64,000 nucleotides of DNA from Verrucomicrobiaceae bacterium (GCA_027484055.1 JAIXQH010000051.1:306321-370320); one strand, 5' to 3'. Counted from the stretch's first letter, positions 24,785-33,698 are shown. Program-made: numbers and translations. The notes: generated from the letters alone by a model not told the origin.

Positions 24785-26083
24785 ATGAAAAAGGAAGTAT
24801 CCGGCGCCGAACTCGCCGAAATCATCACTCAAGCGCGCTCCGGCCACCCCCTGCGGAAATGGCTCATCATCACCCTCATCCTGGTACTGGCAGGTGGCGG
24901 CTACTGGTATTACTTGGGTCACGCGCAGCAAGACACCGGCCCGATCTTCATCACGGAGGAGCTCACCCGTGGCGATCTATCTCTTGTGATCACCGCCACT
25001 GGGAATCTTGCTCCGACCAATCAAGTCACCGTGGGTAGTGAGCTATCCGGCACCATTTCAGAGGTCTATGTGGATACCAACGACACCGTCGAAAAGGGCC
25101 AAGCCATCGCCAAGCTAGACACCACCAAGCTCACGCAACAGACCGAGCGCAGCCGCGCCATCCTCCTCGGAGCCAAGGCGCGCGTCAATCAGGTCAAGGC
25201 CACCGTTCTCGAGACGGCCACCGCGCTTGAGCGCTTCCGTGAGCTCGACCGACTCAGCGGCGGTAAGACCCCATCGCGGGCGGACATGGACACCGCGCTC
25301 GCCACAGCCGAGCGTGCGAAGGCAGACTTGGAGAGCGCCACCGCCAGTGTCGCGCAAGCGGAAGCGGATGTGAAATCCATCGAACAAGATCTCTCCGTCG
25401 CCATCATCCGTTCTCCTGTGAACGGCATCGTGCTCACGCGCTCGGTCGAAGTGGGACAGACCGTCGCCGCCTCGTTCACTGCGCCGATTCTCTTCCTCAT
25501 CGCTGAGGATTTGCGGAAAATGGACCTCGTCGTCACCGTCGCCGAGGCAGACATCGGCCGCTTGGAGAAAGAACAAGTCGCCACCTTCACCGTGGATGCC
25601 TGGCCCACCCGCACCTACCAAGCGGTGGTCAAGCGCGTCTCATTCGGCTCCGTCGTCACCAATAACGTCGTCACCTACAGCGCAGAGCTCGCCGTCGCGA
25701 ATGACGACCTCAGCCTCCGCCCCGGCATGACCGCCACCGCAGACATCGCCGTGGCCAATAGCAGCAAAGTGTTACTCGTGCCAAATGCCGCCCTGCGCTT
25801 CGATCCCGCACTCTCCGAGTCCCTCGGAAAATCCTCCGAAGAACCCAAGCGCACCCTCGTCCAGCAGCTTTCCACGCGCAGCCGTTTCCGTGGTGGACCA
25901 CCCGCCATCAAAATCTCCACTCGCAGCAAAGAACCACGCGTTTGGAAACTCGTCGCGGGCCAACCGGTCGAGGTGCTCGTGAAAATCGGCCTCACCGACG
26001 GACGCTTCACCGAGGCCAGCGCCGAAGGCCTGACCGAAGGCACGACGCTCATCATCAGCGCCAAGCCCGCCGAGACGCCATGA
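24785..26083 (+). CDS. macA: MacA-like periplasmic adaptor
   Basis: 432 residues from the ATG at 24785, which is the better start because an AAGG lies about 11 bases upstream (an ATG at 24776 is only two bases from it). A membrane segment at about 22-42 (LIITLILVLAGGGYWYYLG) is followed by VTVGSELSGTISEVYVDTNDTVEKGQAIAKL (lipoyl half), a helical hairpin of about 100 residues, and RSPVNGIVLTRSVEVGQTVAA (second half). MacA links the MacB transporter with the outer-membrane duct. Its TGA shares bases with the next start (ATGA). Confidence 0.88.
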   Translation: MKKEVSGAELAEIITQARSGHPLRKWLIITLILVLAGGGYWYYLGHAQQDTGPIFITEELTRGDLSLVITATGNLAPTNQVTVGSELSGTISEVYVDTNDTVEKGQAIAKLDTTKLTQQTERSRAILLGAKARVNQVKATVLETATALERFRELDRLSGGKTPSRADMDTALATAERAKADLESATASVAQAEADVKSIEQDLSVAIIRSPVNGIVLTRSVEVGQTVAASFTAPILFLIAEDLRKMDLVVTVAEADIGRLEKEQVATFTVDAWPTRTYQAVVKRVSFGSVVTNNVVTYSAELAVANDDLSLRPGMTATADIAVANSSKVLLVPNAALRFDPALSESLGKSSEEPKRTLVQQLSTRSRFRGGPPAIKISTRSKEPRVWKLVAGQPVEVLVKIGLTDGRFTEASAEGLTEGTTLIISAKPAETP

Positions 26084-26781
26084 AGCCCGAATCCCTCATC
26101 GAGCTTCGCGGCCTCACCAAGACCTACGGCAAGGGGGATGCCGAGTTCAAGGCGCTCAAAGGCATCGACCTCGAGATCGCCAGCGGCGAGTTCGTCGCCA
26201 TTATGGGCCCCAGCGGCTCCGGGAAATCCACCTTGATGAATCTCCTCGGTTGCCTCGACACCCCCAGCGCCGGCTCCTACCTTTTTCAGGGCATACCCAT
26301 CCAGACTCTCAATAAGGACCAGCGCTCGCTCATCCGCCGTCACGCCCTCGGCTTCATTTTCCAAGGCTTCAATCTACTCGCCCGCACCTCTGCTCTGGAA
26401 AATGTCGAGCTTCCCCTGCTCTACCGCGGCTATCCTCAGAAGCAGCGCCACGAAATGGCCCGCGCCGCCCTCACCAGCGTCGGCCTTTTCGGAAAAGAGC
26501 GGAACACCCCAGCAGAACTCTCCGGCGGTCAGCAGCAGCGGGTCGCCATCGCCCGCGCCATCGTCACCAACCCCGGCACCCTCTTCGCCGACGAACCCAC
26601 CGGTAATCTCGACTCCAAGACCACTCTCGAAATCATGGATCTGCTCTGCCGTCTCAACTCCGAGCGCGGCATCTCCATCATCATGGTCACCCATGAGGAC
26701 GAAGTCGCCGCCCACGCCACCCGCATCGTCCGGGTCAAGGACGGCCTCATCGAGTCAGACCTCCGCAAGCCCCCCCACTAA
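26080..26781 (+). CDS. ABC transporter ATP-binding protein (MacB nucleotide-binding half)
   Basis: 233 residues. Walker [17 protein letters not shown]-loop FIFQGFNLLARTSALENV, signature [16 protein letters not shown] and Walker B LFADEPTGNLDSKT are intact. In E. coli this domain is fused to the permease in one MacB polypeptide; here it is a separate gene 20 bp before the permease gene. The ATG at 26080 overlaps the TGA of the adaptor gene. Confidence 0.94.
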   Translation: MKPESLIELRGLTKTYGKGDAEFKALKGIDLEIASGEFVAIMGPSGSGKSTLMNLLGCLDTPSAGSYLFQGIPIQTLNKDQRSLIRRHALGFIFQGFNLLARTSALENVELPLLYRGYPQKQRHEMARAALTSVGLFGKERNTPAELSGGQQQRVAIARAIVTNPGTLFADEPTGNLDSKTTLEIMDLLCRLNSERGISIIMVTHEDEVAAHATRIVRVKDGLIESDLRKPPH

Positions 26782-26801
26782 CGCCCAATCCCCGCCGGCC
26801 C

Positions 26802-28010
26802 TTGTTTTTCAACGCCTTCATCATCGCCCTCCGGGAAATCCGCCGGAACCTCACCCGCGCCTTTCTTACCGTGCTTGGCGTTGTCATCGGCGTGGCCGCC
26901 GTCATCACCATGGTCACCCTCGGTCGTGGCGCCACCGAGATGGTCAAATCACAGATCGCCAACCTCGGCAGCAATCTACTGGTTATGCGCCCTGGCCAAG
27001 GTTGGGGTGACCGGAATGCCCCCCAGTTCAGCATGGGAGATGTCCAAGCCATCAAAGAGCAAATCAGCGGTGTCCGCGCCGCCGCACCGCTGGCCCAAGC
27101 CACCGCCCCCGCCGTTTACCTGAAAAACGTTCGCAACACCGACATTCAAGGCACCACTCCCGACTACTTCGGCATCGCCAACTGGAAAATTAATGAAGGC
27201 CGTTTCTTCGATGAAAAGGACCTGCTCGAAGGCGCACCCGTCTGCGTCATCGGCGAGACCATCAGCAAGGAACTCTTCGCCGGAGATGACCCAGTCGGTA
27301 AAAAAATCCGCATGCAGTCCACCTCGTTACTCGTCATCGGCACCACTGCGGTAAAGGGCCAAGGCGGCTTCGGTGACGATTTGGACGATAACATCATCGT
27401 CCCTGTCACCACCCTCCAGCACCGCTTCAGTGGGAAAAAATCCAAGCAAAGCATTAACCAAATCCTTTTTTCCGCAGAGGATCATTACCCCACCGCCGGC
27501 ATCATCACCGACGTAGCCGCACTCATGCGCGAGCGCCGCGGCCTCACCAGCGTGAATCAAGAGAACAACTTCTCCGTCACCGACACCCGCCAGATCGCAG
27601 ACGTCATGAGTTCCAGCACTCAGGTGATGACCTCACTGCTCGGAGCTGTCGCCGGCGTCAGCCTGCTCGTCGGCGGCATCGGCATCATGAACATCATGCT
27701 CGTCTCCGTCACCGAGCGCACCCGGGAAATCGGCATCCGCCTCGCCATCGGCGCACGGGCTCGTGAGGTTCTGCTCCAGTTCTTGGTGGAGGCCGTCACC
27801 CTCTCCTGCGTCGGCGGTGTGACTGGAATCTTACTCGCCTACGGATTGTGTACGACCCTTGCCAAAGTCGTCGGTGCGCCCTTTATCTTCGACCCTAAGA
27901 TCAACACCATCGCCTTCATTTTCTCCGCCGCCATCGGCATCGTCTTCGGCTTCATGCCCGCCCGCCGCGCCGCCAGCTTGGACCCCATTGATGCGCTGCG
28001 GCATGAGTGA
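26802..28010 (+). CDS. macB: MacB-type ABC permease
   Basis: 402 residues. Starts with TTG at 26802 (MFFNAFIIALREIRRNLTRAFLTVLGVVIGVAAVI), the amphipathic elbow and first membrane segment of MacB-type permeases. A periplasmic MacB_PCD-like domain follows, and three membrane segments end the protein (LLGAVAGVSLLVGGIGIMNIMLVSVTERTREIGIR... and RRAASLDPIDALRHE). With the adaptor and outer-membrane factor genes upstream it forms a complete tripartite exporter. A damaged fragment of a close relative lies at 30592. Confidence 0.92.
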   Translation: MFFNAFIIALREIRRNLTRAFLTVLGVVIGVAAVITMVTLGRGATEMVKSQIANLGSNLLVMRPGQGWGDRNAPQFSMGDVQAIKEQISGVRAAAPLAQATAPAVYLKNVRNTDIQGTTPDYFGIANWKINEGRFFDEKDLLEGAPVCVIGETISKELFAGDDPVGKKIRMQSTSLLVIGTTAVKGQGGFGDDLDDNIIVPVTTLQHRFSGKKSKQSINQILFSAEDHYPTAGIITDVAALMRERRGLTSVNQENNFSVTDTRQIADVMSSSTQVMTSLLGAVAGVSLLVGGIGIMNIMLVSVTERTREIGIRLAIGARAREVLLQFLVEAVTLSCVGGVTGILLAYGLCTTLAKVVGAPFIFDPKINTIAFIFSAAIGIVFGFMPARRAASLDPIDALRHE

Positions 28011-28104
28011 CTAGGACGAAACGGCGTCGCCCCAAGAACCTAGCAAGTCGGGATTCTTTAAAAAGTCTGACTTTTTTACGGCTCTATAGGATGCTTGTTT
28101 CTCA

Positions 28105-29238
28105 TTGCGCAGTTTTGTGCAGAGTCGCGTGGTGTTAAGAATTTTGAGTTTCCTATTCGGAGTGTTTTGCTTCGGCTCTACGGCGAAGGGGCACGTGGTT
28201 TCACAACTTTTCGGCGAGTGGAAAGTGGCGGAAACTTGGGAAATCGAGGTGCTGTTCGATGCAGATTATGCCGTGCCTGAGTGGCGGGAAAACCCGCAGG
28301 TGGAAGCGCCTACCCGCGAATGGTTAATGGCGCGGGGTGAGGATGGATGGCGGCGCTTGCGGACTGAGGCAGAGCAATACCTGCGCGAGTGTCTACAACT
28401 GAAGTCGGGGGGGAAACTTTCAGAGTGGTCCGTCGAGTTTCCTGACTTTGCAACGAGTCCACCGGATTTCCCTGAGTTGCTCAATGACGCCGCCTATTTC
28501 CGAATGCGGATCAGAGGGACCCATTCATTGGAGGATGATTCGACCCTTTTGTGGGCTCAGGGCAATCGCCCGTCATTGATTTTACAAATGCCGGGGAAGG
28601 GTGCCGGATTTATAACGATCAAGCCTGGGCAATCGCTTGCGCTGCCCAGAACCGGCAAGGAACTGGGGAGGCCGCCGTGGATCGAGTCATTCCGTCAGGG
28701 CTTTCTGCATGTGCTGCCTGCTGGACTGGATCATGTGCTGTTCGTGATGGGTCTATTCTTCTATCAGCGCAAATGGCGTCCCTTGTTATGGCAGTCCTTG
28801 GCCTTCACCTTGGCTCATACGGCCACTCTGGGGCTGGCCGCTGCTGGCGTGGTGAGGGTCTCGGGAGCGTGGGTGGAGCCGCTCATCGCGCTGAGCATCG
28901 TGGTGATCGCGCTCGAGAATTTACGACCGGAGAAGTCGGCGGGTTACCAAACACGCTTGGTGTTTGTCTTTGGCTTCGGCCTGATTCACGGTTTGGGATT
29001 TGCCGGTGCCTTGGCGACGTGGTTGAAGCCCGGTGAAGGATTTCTAGCCGCTCTGATGAGTGCGAATCTCGGCGTGGAGGCAGCGCAGGTGACCTTGCTG
29101 GGCGCTGCTTGGTGCCTCACTCTGGGATGGAACCGGCGCAAGATCTATCAGCAGGCGCGCGTGATATGCTGCGGGGGAATCGCGGCTATTGGAACTTTCT
29201 TATTCTTGGAGAGGACCGGGATTCTGACTAGTTTCTAA
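28105..29238 (+). CDS. HupE/UreJ-2-like membrane protein
   Basis: 377 residues from TTG at 28105 (GTG at 28129 or 28132 are alternatives that begin nearer the signal peptide LRILSFLFGVFCFGSTAKG). The first 190 residues are extracytoplasmic and of unknown fold. The C-terminal half has six or seven membrane segments with the HupE/UreJ_2 signature: GFLHVLPAGLDHVLFVMGLFF, QSLAFTLAHTATLGLA and FGFGLIHGLGFAGAL. Relatives of this domain are linked to nickel or metal handling, but the large N-terminal domain is typical of versions of unknown role. Its stop overlaps the next gene on the other strand by 11 bp. Confidence 0.8.
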   Translation: MRSFVQSRVVLRILSFLFGVFCFGSTAKGHVVSQLFGEWKVAETWEIEVLFDADYAVPEWRENPQVEAPTREWLMARGEDGWRRLRTEAEQYLRECLQLKSGGKLSEWSVEFPDFATSPPDFPELLNDAAYFRMRIRGTHSLEDDSTLLWAQGNRPSLILQMPGKGAGFITIKPGQSLALPRTGKELGRPPWIESFRQGFLHVLPAGLDHVLFVMGLFFYQRKWRPLLWQSLAFTLAHTATLGLAAAGVVRVSGAWVEPLIALSIVVIALENLRPEKSAGYQTRLVFVFGFGLIHGLGFAGALATWLKPGEGFLAALMSANLGVEAAQVTLLGAAWCLTLGWNRRKIYQQARVICCGGIAAIGTFLFLERTGILTSF

Positions 29239-30436
29239 AGGTGAAATCGACGCCCCGCCGACTCCAGCCTTTGACGATGTCTGCTTGAAGCTGCTCGAAG
29301 GAGCGACCATCTAGCAAGAGCTCTAGCGGAGCCTCACTACTTTTATTCTCATGGAGTTTTTTGAGGAATGCTTTGAGCCGCTTCGCGTCACCATCACCGT
29401 CTAGATAAAGAAAATACGTGGTGATGAGTAAACCGCAGCCGTAGTTGATTTGAGGATTTTTCAAAAACGACGAGTAATCCTGAAGCATAAAATCCTTGAG
29501 CGGAGGAAGGTTGATGTTCTTTCCAAGAGCCCGGCCTCCCATGTCTTTGCTCCCATAGCCGGTGGCATAGTCAATGGCGTCTTTGATGTTGCCACGCACA
29601 TTGTAGGAACCTGCACGGTAAGGAGTCACGGCGACGAACTCTGCGATGCCTTCGCTGAACCACCCCATCGCACCTTGCCGATAGTATTGGGGGGGAGTGA
29701 GTTGATGAGTGAGCTCGTGAGGGAGCGTTTTACTGCTCTTGTCGCGATCAAGCATGTAACTACTGCCGACCGGACGGACGCCTAGGCTGGTGAGCGGCAC
29801 CATGACGACGCCGCGACCGCCCATAAAAACGCCGGCGCTATCCGGCGGACCACCCGCTTTCACGTATTCGGAGAACTCCTCAAACAGCAGGATGAGGTGC
29901 TTACCATCCGTTTTTTCTCCAGCGTTTATCCCAAGCGGTAAAGTGCGGCAGTATAGGTGGGTTGCCTCGAACATCACGGCGAAACCCTTGACGACCGACT
30001 GCGCCAAGCGCACATCGCAGATATACCGGTAATTCGCACTCTCATAGACGAAGCGCTTCTTCTCAGCGCTTTCCTCGACGGTTACAATTTCCGGGTCTTC
30101 CGTGAATTTGACGCGTTCAGGCCAGGGAGCGTCGAAATTAAGCGCGTCGTTGTTGATCGGTGGGGTCTTTGGGGTAGTTGCCGCAGTGGGTCTGGCAGGA
30201 GTTACCATCGTCGGCAGCAACGCTCGGTTTTTCTCAACGTATTCGCGGTCGGGCAACGAAAGCTTCTCAAGCGGGAATGGGACTTCGCGACCATCGACAA
30301 GCTGGAGCACGATTGACTGTGTGTCACCGCGGACCAGTGTGGCTTCGATTCTTCGATTTTGAACATCAGTCCAAGGGCGCAAGTCGAAAGCCCACAGAGG
30401 GCAACCAAGGAAGAAAAGAATCGGGAGAACACGCAT
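29228..30436 (-). CDS. Secreted gluzincin-type metallopeptidase with an SHD1-like N-terminus
   Basis: 402 residues with a signal peptide (1-16). Residues about 18-68 (RPWTDVQNRRIEATLVRGD...VPFPLEKLSLPDREYV) match the SHD1-like module common in Verrucomicrobia and Planctomycetes secreted proteins. The catalytic part holds HELTH at 240-244 and GWFSEGIAEF (258-267), where Glu262 would be the third zinc ligand: the HExxH...E gluzincin pattern of DUF1570/peptidase MA-like proteins. Substrate unknown. It is convergent with the HupE-like gene. Confidence 0.78.
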   Translation of the reverse strand: MRVLPILFFLGCPLWAFDLRPWTDVQNRRIEATLVRGDTQSIVLQLVDGREVPFPLEKLSLPDREYVEKNRALLPTMVTPARPTAATTPKTPPINNDALNFDAPWPERVKFTEDPEIVTVEESAEKKRFVYESANYRYICDVRLAQSVVKGFAVMFEATHLYCRTLPLGINAGEKTDGKHLILLFEEFSEYVKAGGPPDSAGVFMGGRGVVMVPLTSLGVRPVGSSYMLDRDKSSKTLPHELTHQLTPPQYYRQGAMGWFSEGIAEFVAVTPYRAGSYNVRGNIKDAIDYATGYGSKDMGGRALGKNINLPPLKDFMLQDYSSFLKNPQINYGCGLLITTYFLYLDGDGDAKRLKAFLKKLHENKSSEAPLELLLDGRSFEQLQADIVKGWSRRGVDFTFRN

Positions 30437-30591
30437 TGGCTTACCCGTGGATTTAAGACGTGGATTAAGATTTGTCAGTGATAAATTTGGGCTGTTCTCG
30501 CCGATGCTTCTACTCGAAACCCTTGATTCGTGGTAAATGTCCTCGTTTGCCTTTAGCTTAAGCGTTTGTCCGGGATTTTGTTTTTGATAAG

Positions 30592-30686
30592 CAGCGCCGC
30601 CACGGCCTCACCCGTGTGAACCAAGAGAGCAACGTCTGCGACACGCGCCAGCTTGGAACCCCTTCGATGCGCTAGGGCACAAGTAG
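30592..30686 (+). pseudogene. Internally deleted fragment of a MacB-type permease gene
   Basis: Closely follows the 3' part of the intact permease gene upstream: the first 60 or so bases align with 27531-27593 and the rest with 27971-28010, that is, the sequence for the internal tail is joined directly to the C-terminal tail (LDP-x-DAL). The junction falls exactly on a CGCCAG present at both points in the intact gene, so about 380 bp were lost between short direct repeats. The remnant also carries small indels and is out of frame. Confidence 0.75.
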
Positions 30687-30768
30687 GGGGATTAAAACGA
30701 GTGTGCCTGAGAAGAGGTTTCCACCATTACGAATGGAGGTCAGTCAATTTGTCAGATTGCGCGAATGC

Positions 30769-30825
30769 CGAAAAACCTTGTGCCAGCCCACCAAACCAGC
30801 ATGAATATAAAGCAGCAAAGAGATA
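30769..30825 (+). repeat. Dispersed repeat, copy 1
   Basis: About 48 bp (TTGTGCCAGCCCACCAAACC, then GCATGAAT...AAAGCAGCAAAG) recur at 32061-32120 with about seven differences. Both copies are in non-coding DNA of the second accessory island. Confidence 0.6.
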
Positions 30826-30885
30826 AAGTCACCACGCGCCCCGGTCGCGTTCTTATAACCATCGGCTATAAATCAGAAACTTCCC

Positions 30886-31369
30886 TTGAACCTTCAACCA
30901 GACAATATAATTCCCACTCGTAGAGGCTGGTTAAGAACTCTTCAGAGCGGGCTTCTATTGAGTAGCGTGGGTTGGGGTATCTCGTTTATTTTCACATTCT
31001 CGACCTGGGATTCCGCATCATACCAGCTTTACTTCATGGGGGCCGACCGGATCGCATATCAGCCATTGCTCGATTATTGGCTGCGGATGGCGTCTGCAGC
31101 GTTTGGGTGCATTGGCATTGGATCCGCGCTAGCCTGCATTCGCCCCGTGTTCTTTCAGGGACTTATACTCCTTCTCGGGCCGTTTCACATTTTTGTTGGT
31201 TCTGTCCTTGTCGCTTCGGCAGTCATTAACCAATTGAATACGGAATCTCATCCCACCTTTGTCGCTGACATTTACTTTCTGTTTTGTGACGGCATTGCTG
31301 CTCATTACGCCTCTGACTGTCACGTTTTACAGTAGCAAGCGGCGAGCACACAAAACTCGTGGCTTCTAA
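30886..31369 (+). pseudogene. Small membrane protein gene with a probable frameshift
   Basis: As read, 149 residues from TTG at 30886 to the stop at 31333, with four hydrophobic segments. The last 18 residues (CDGIAAHYASDCHVLQ) are polar and look foreign. Shifting frame near 31270-31285 gives FCFVTALLLITPLTVTFY then SSKRRAHKTRGF and a stop at 31367-31369, which would be a normal last membrane segment with a positively charged tail. So a one-base indel in this gene, or a sequencing error, is likely. No family recognised. Confidence 0.5.
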
Positions 31370-31496
31370 CGAGATATAAGCCATTTGATTTCAAATCCAA
31401 ATTATTTCAACATTTCGTGGAGGAGCACTCAAATTCAAGTTCCCAGAAAAATTGAATAGTAGCACCGTTGCAGCCGTAAGGTCTAGGCAAAGCAAG

Positions 31497-31925
31497 ATGA
31501 AGACGAGTCTGGTCACCCTAGTTGCAATATTTGGACTCGTCGGGTTTGGAATAGTCACAGGATTCGTCGGGATACATTATCCTCGTGTGATTGAGAACCA
31601 GCCTCTTCGCAATCCAATTGCGGTTGCAAAAGTCGAAGGATCACGGATTACCCTTTTTGACGGACGAATTCTGGAACTTGAGGATGCCGCACCAACAGGT
31701 AGCTGGGAAGAGTTTTTCAGTACGGGGAGTAAGATTGAAATCGAAGAGAATGGTCCAGACGAAGTAACCATCTGGGGTAACAAACCCGGATGGATTTGCG
31801 GCACACCATGGGCACGGCCGCTTCGAATTCCGTTGATTGAAGACAGGGTCTATCGCAACCGACGCGAGATTCTTTGTTTTGCGAGCTACAAAAAATCGAC
31901 AACTAAAGCCGAACCCCAAAGATAA
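31497..31925 (+). CDS. Membrane-anchored small protein of unknown function
   Basis: 142 residues from ATG at 31497. One N-terminal membrane segment (LVTLVAIFGLVGFGIVTGFVGI) anchors a polar domain with beta-strand character (VAKVEGSRITLFDGRILELED, KIEIEENGPDEVTIWGNKP, CGTPWARPLRIPLI). The 'DGRILELE' strand and the final RIPL-x-x-x-x-V-Y-R resemble short periplasmic domains of unknown function. Possible member of the same cassette-like row as its neighbours. Confidence 0.55.
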   Translation: MKTSLVTLVAIFGLVGFGIVTGFVGIHYPRVIENQPLRNPIAVAKVEGSRITLFDGRILELEDAAPTGSWEEFFSTGSKIEIEENGPDEVTIWGNKPGWICGTPWARPLRIPLIEDRVYRNRREILCFASYKKSTTKAEPQR

Positions 31926-32060
31926 GTTTGAAAATTACCTCGCACCCATCCGTTGTTGCAATTCAAGTTCCCGCCAAAATGAGTCCCATAACTAGGGGCT
32001 ACCTTGAGAGCAGCTGGCCCGATGGGGAAATCCCAGATCCGTCATAGTCGAGAACCCCTA

Positions 32061-32120
32061 AAGAAACATTGTGCCAGCCATCCAAACCTGCATGAATCGA
32101 AAGCAACAAAGTCCGCTCGC
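32061..32120 (+). repeat. Dispersed repeat, copy 2
   Basis: Second copy of the 48-bp sequence at 30769; TTGTGCCAGCCATCCAAACC, then GCATGAAT...AAAGCAACAAAG. It is followed by a different sequence, so the shared part ends sharply. Confidence 0.6.
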
Positions 32121-32190
32121 TCCGCATGCGCCTTTCTTCGAGGAGGCGTCGAAAAACCAGCGTTCCTACCTCAATCGCTAGAAATTGCAG

Positions 32191-32574
32191 ATGTATCTAC
32201 GCTTCCAGACCAAGATCCCCGATCCCCAGTCTGGCCGTCCGACCGGAATTCTTGTTGCCGCACATCAGCTACGGGACAGCAATCGGATCTCCGTCCCCGA
32301 CGAAGTATGGCTGCGTGATTACCTTTCCTACTTTAACAAGCATCTCAAGATTCCAGCTTGTCTGAAGGAGCCCGAACACCGCCGGGCGATCAGCTGGTTC
32401 AAGGAAGGCAGTAAGATGATTGATCGAGTCTGGAATCTGAAAGCATTTTTGGAGGAGCAAGACATCTTCATCGACGTCATCACAACGCATGATCCAGGAA
32501 CTTTGATCTACGAAGATGGCCATCAGGTGGTGGCCAGATCTAGACGAAAAACCAAAGGGAATAAGCCGTGCTAG
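32191..32574 (+). CDS. Hypothetical protein
   Basis: 127 residues from ATG at 32191. No signal peptide or membrane segment. It has a basic/hydrophobic N-terminus (MYLRFQTKIPDPQSGRPTGIL), a helical middle rich in Trp and Lys (LRDYLSYFNKHLKIP, HRRAISWFKEGSKMIDRVWNLKAFLEEQ) and a C-terminal VITTHDPGTLIYEDGHQVVARSRR. It reads like an intact globular protein, and the compositional balance argues against a chance frame. I do not recognise it. Confidence 0.6.
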   Translation: MYLRFQTKIPDPQSGRPTGILVAAHQLRDSNRISVPDEVWLRDYLSYFNKHLKIPACLKEPEHRRAISWFKEGSKMIDRVWNLKAFLEEQDIFIDVITTHDPGTLIYEDGHQVVARSRRKTKGNKPC

Positions 32575-32656
32575 GCAACCGGCGATAACATCGCAAGTTG
32601 AATTCGAACTTCCCACTGTCGGTGCCTCCAATCTATCGTTCGTCAAATAAGAAAAT

Positions 32657-33028
32657 ATGAAAACATTCATCCAACCACGTCATGTTGGTGCGGCACTCGT
32701 CTTCATCGCCTCAAGCTTATGCGTCAGCGCAGCCAAGATCACAGTCCACGTCGTCGGTCAGGTGAAAGTGCCTGGGCTCCACGTCGTCGATTCACCGATT
32801 GCCCCAGAGCAATTAGAAAAGGCATGTGGCAATTGGACAGAATTCGGAAGTGGCAAGCGTTTGCAGGTGATCCGGTTGGCTCGGCCCCCCAACCAAACGA
32901 TTGACGATCCTGGAGAGAAGAGTAGCCAGATATTTGAACTAGCCGACATTGCCACTTTGAACGGTAAGTATCTACTCAAGTCGAACGACATCATCTACAT
33001 TCCAGCGAAGATGGTCTATGGTCGCTGA
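32657..33028 (+). CDS. Secreted SLBB-like domain protein
   Basis: 123 residues. Signal peptide 1-25 (LVFIASSLCVSA). The rest is one soluble-ligand-binding-beta-grasp (SLBB) unit: ITVHVVGQVKVPGLHVVDSP, the linker LEKACGNWTEFGSGKRLQVIRLARPP, and LLKSNDIIYIPAK where the D-(I/V)-I-x-(V/I)-P ending is typical. SLBB units occur in polysaccharide export proteins (Wza-type); here it is alone without the export domain, so its role is open. Same island as the preceding hypothetical genes. Confidence 0.7.
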   Translation: MKTFIQPRHVGAALVFIASSLCVSAAKITVHVVGQVKVPGLHVVDSPIAPEQLEKACGNWTEFGSGKRLQVIRLARPPNQTIDDPGEKSSQIFELADIATLNGKYLLKSNDIIYIPAKMVYGR

Positions 33029-33176
33029 CGAAATCCAAGAAGGCACGCACAAGTCGGTGTCGGCAACGCCCATGAGAGACACGCTCTCACCAATCAACCG
33101 CGCCTACAAAGGCGTGTGCCACACCCTGACGTTGCTACATTCAACTCGCGACATAGTTTTCAGTATTATTTAAAAG

Positions 33177-33641
33177 ATGAATGTACTTGAAGCAACCATT
33201 CAGGATTTACCCGCCTTGTGCGAATTGCTCGGCATTTTGTTCAAGCAGGAAGCGGAGTTTCAACCAAACAGGGAGTCCCAAGAAACTGGGCTGCGAGCGA
33301 TCATCGAGAATCCGAACGTAGGCCGAGTATTGATTCTCAAGGACGGTGCGATTGCAATCGGGATGGTGAGCTTATTGTTTCTGCCTTCCACAGCGTTAGG
33401 CGGCAGGGTCGCTCTACTCGAAGACATGATTGTCCACCCCGACCGCCGAGGTGGAGGTTCAGGAGGGGACTTGCTTTCAGCAGCGATTGCGTGTGCCAAG
33501 GAATGTGACTGTCGCAGGATTACGCTTTTGACCGACGGCAGCAATGACGGCGCACAGCGATTTTACCAACAACACGGATTTACCCCTTCTCAAATGTTGC
33601 CGATGCGTTTGTCGCTGATCACACCCGAATCCATCGCCTAG
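33177..33641 (+). CDS. GNAT-family N-acetyltransferase
   Basis: 154 residues. Acetyl-CoA site: LLEDMIVHPDRRGGGSGGDLL (motif A with R-R-x-G-x-G), motif B as RITLLTDGSNDGAQRFYQQHGF. N-terminal EATIQDLPALCELLGILF is the usual first helix. The enzyme would transfer an acetyl group from acetyl-CoA to an amine of unknown nature. It looks intact, so selection keeps it, though it sits in the second accessory island next to dispersed repeats. Confidence 0.85.
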   Translation: MNVLEATIQDLPALCELLGILFKQEAEFQPNRESQETGLRAIIENPNVGRVLILKDGAIAIGMVSLLFLPSTALGGRVALLEDMIVHPDRRGGGSGGDLLSAAIACAKECDCRRITLLTDGSNDGAQRFYQQHGFTPSQMLPMRLSLITPESIA

Positions 33642-33698
33642 TTTCTACAGCACGTTGCCTTCGAAGGACCATCATATTTGCTCCCTAAAAGCACATAA

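Larger units (their letters stand above)
30437..30885. other. Intergenic region with relics
   Basis: About 450 bp. It contains the MacB relic (30592-30686) and the first copy of a dispersed repeat (30769-30825). Otherwise no gene is seen. Confidence 0.6.

Noticed and set aside
29228..30436. Minus-strand frame starting at 29228 as a shadow of HupE
   Set aside because: It only overlaps 11 bp at the 3' ends and has a signal peptide and a full HExxH...E pattern; it is a real gene.
33396..33402. GTTAGGC as another integron core site
   Set aside because: It lies within the acetyltransferase coding sequence and has no partner.
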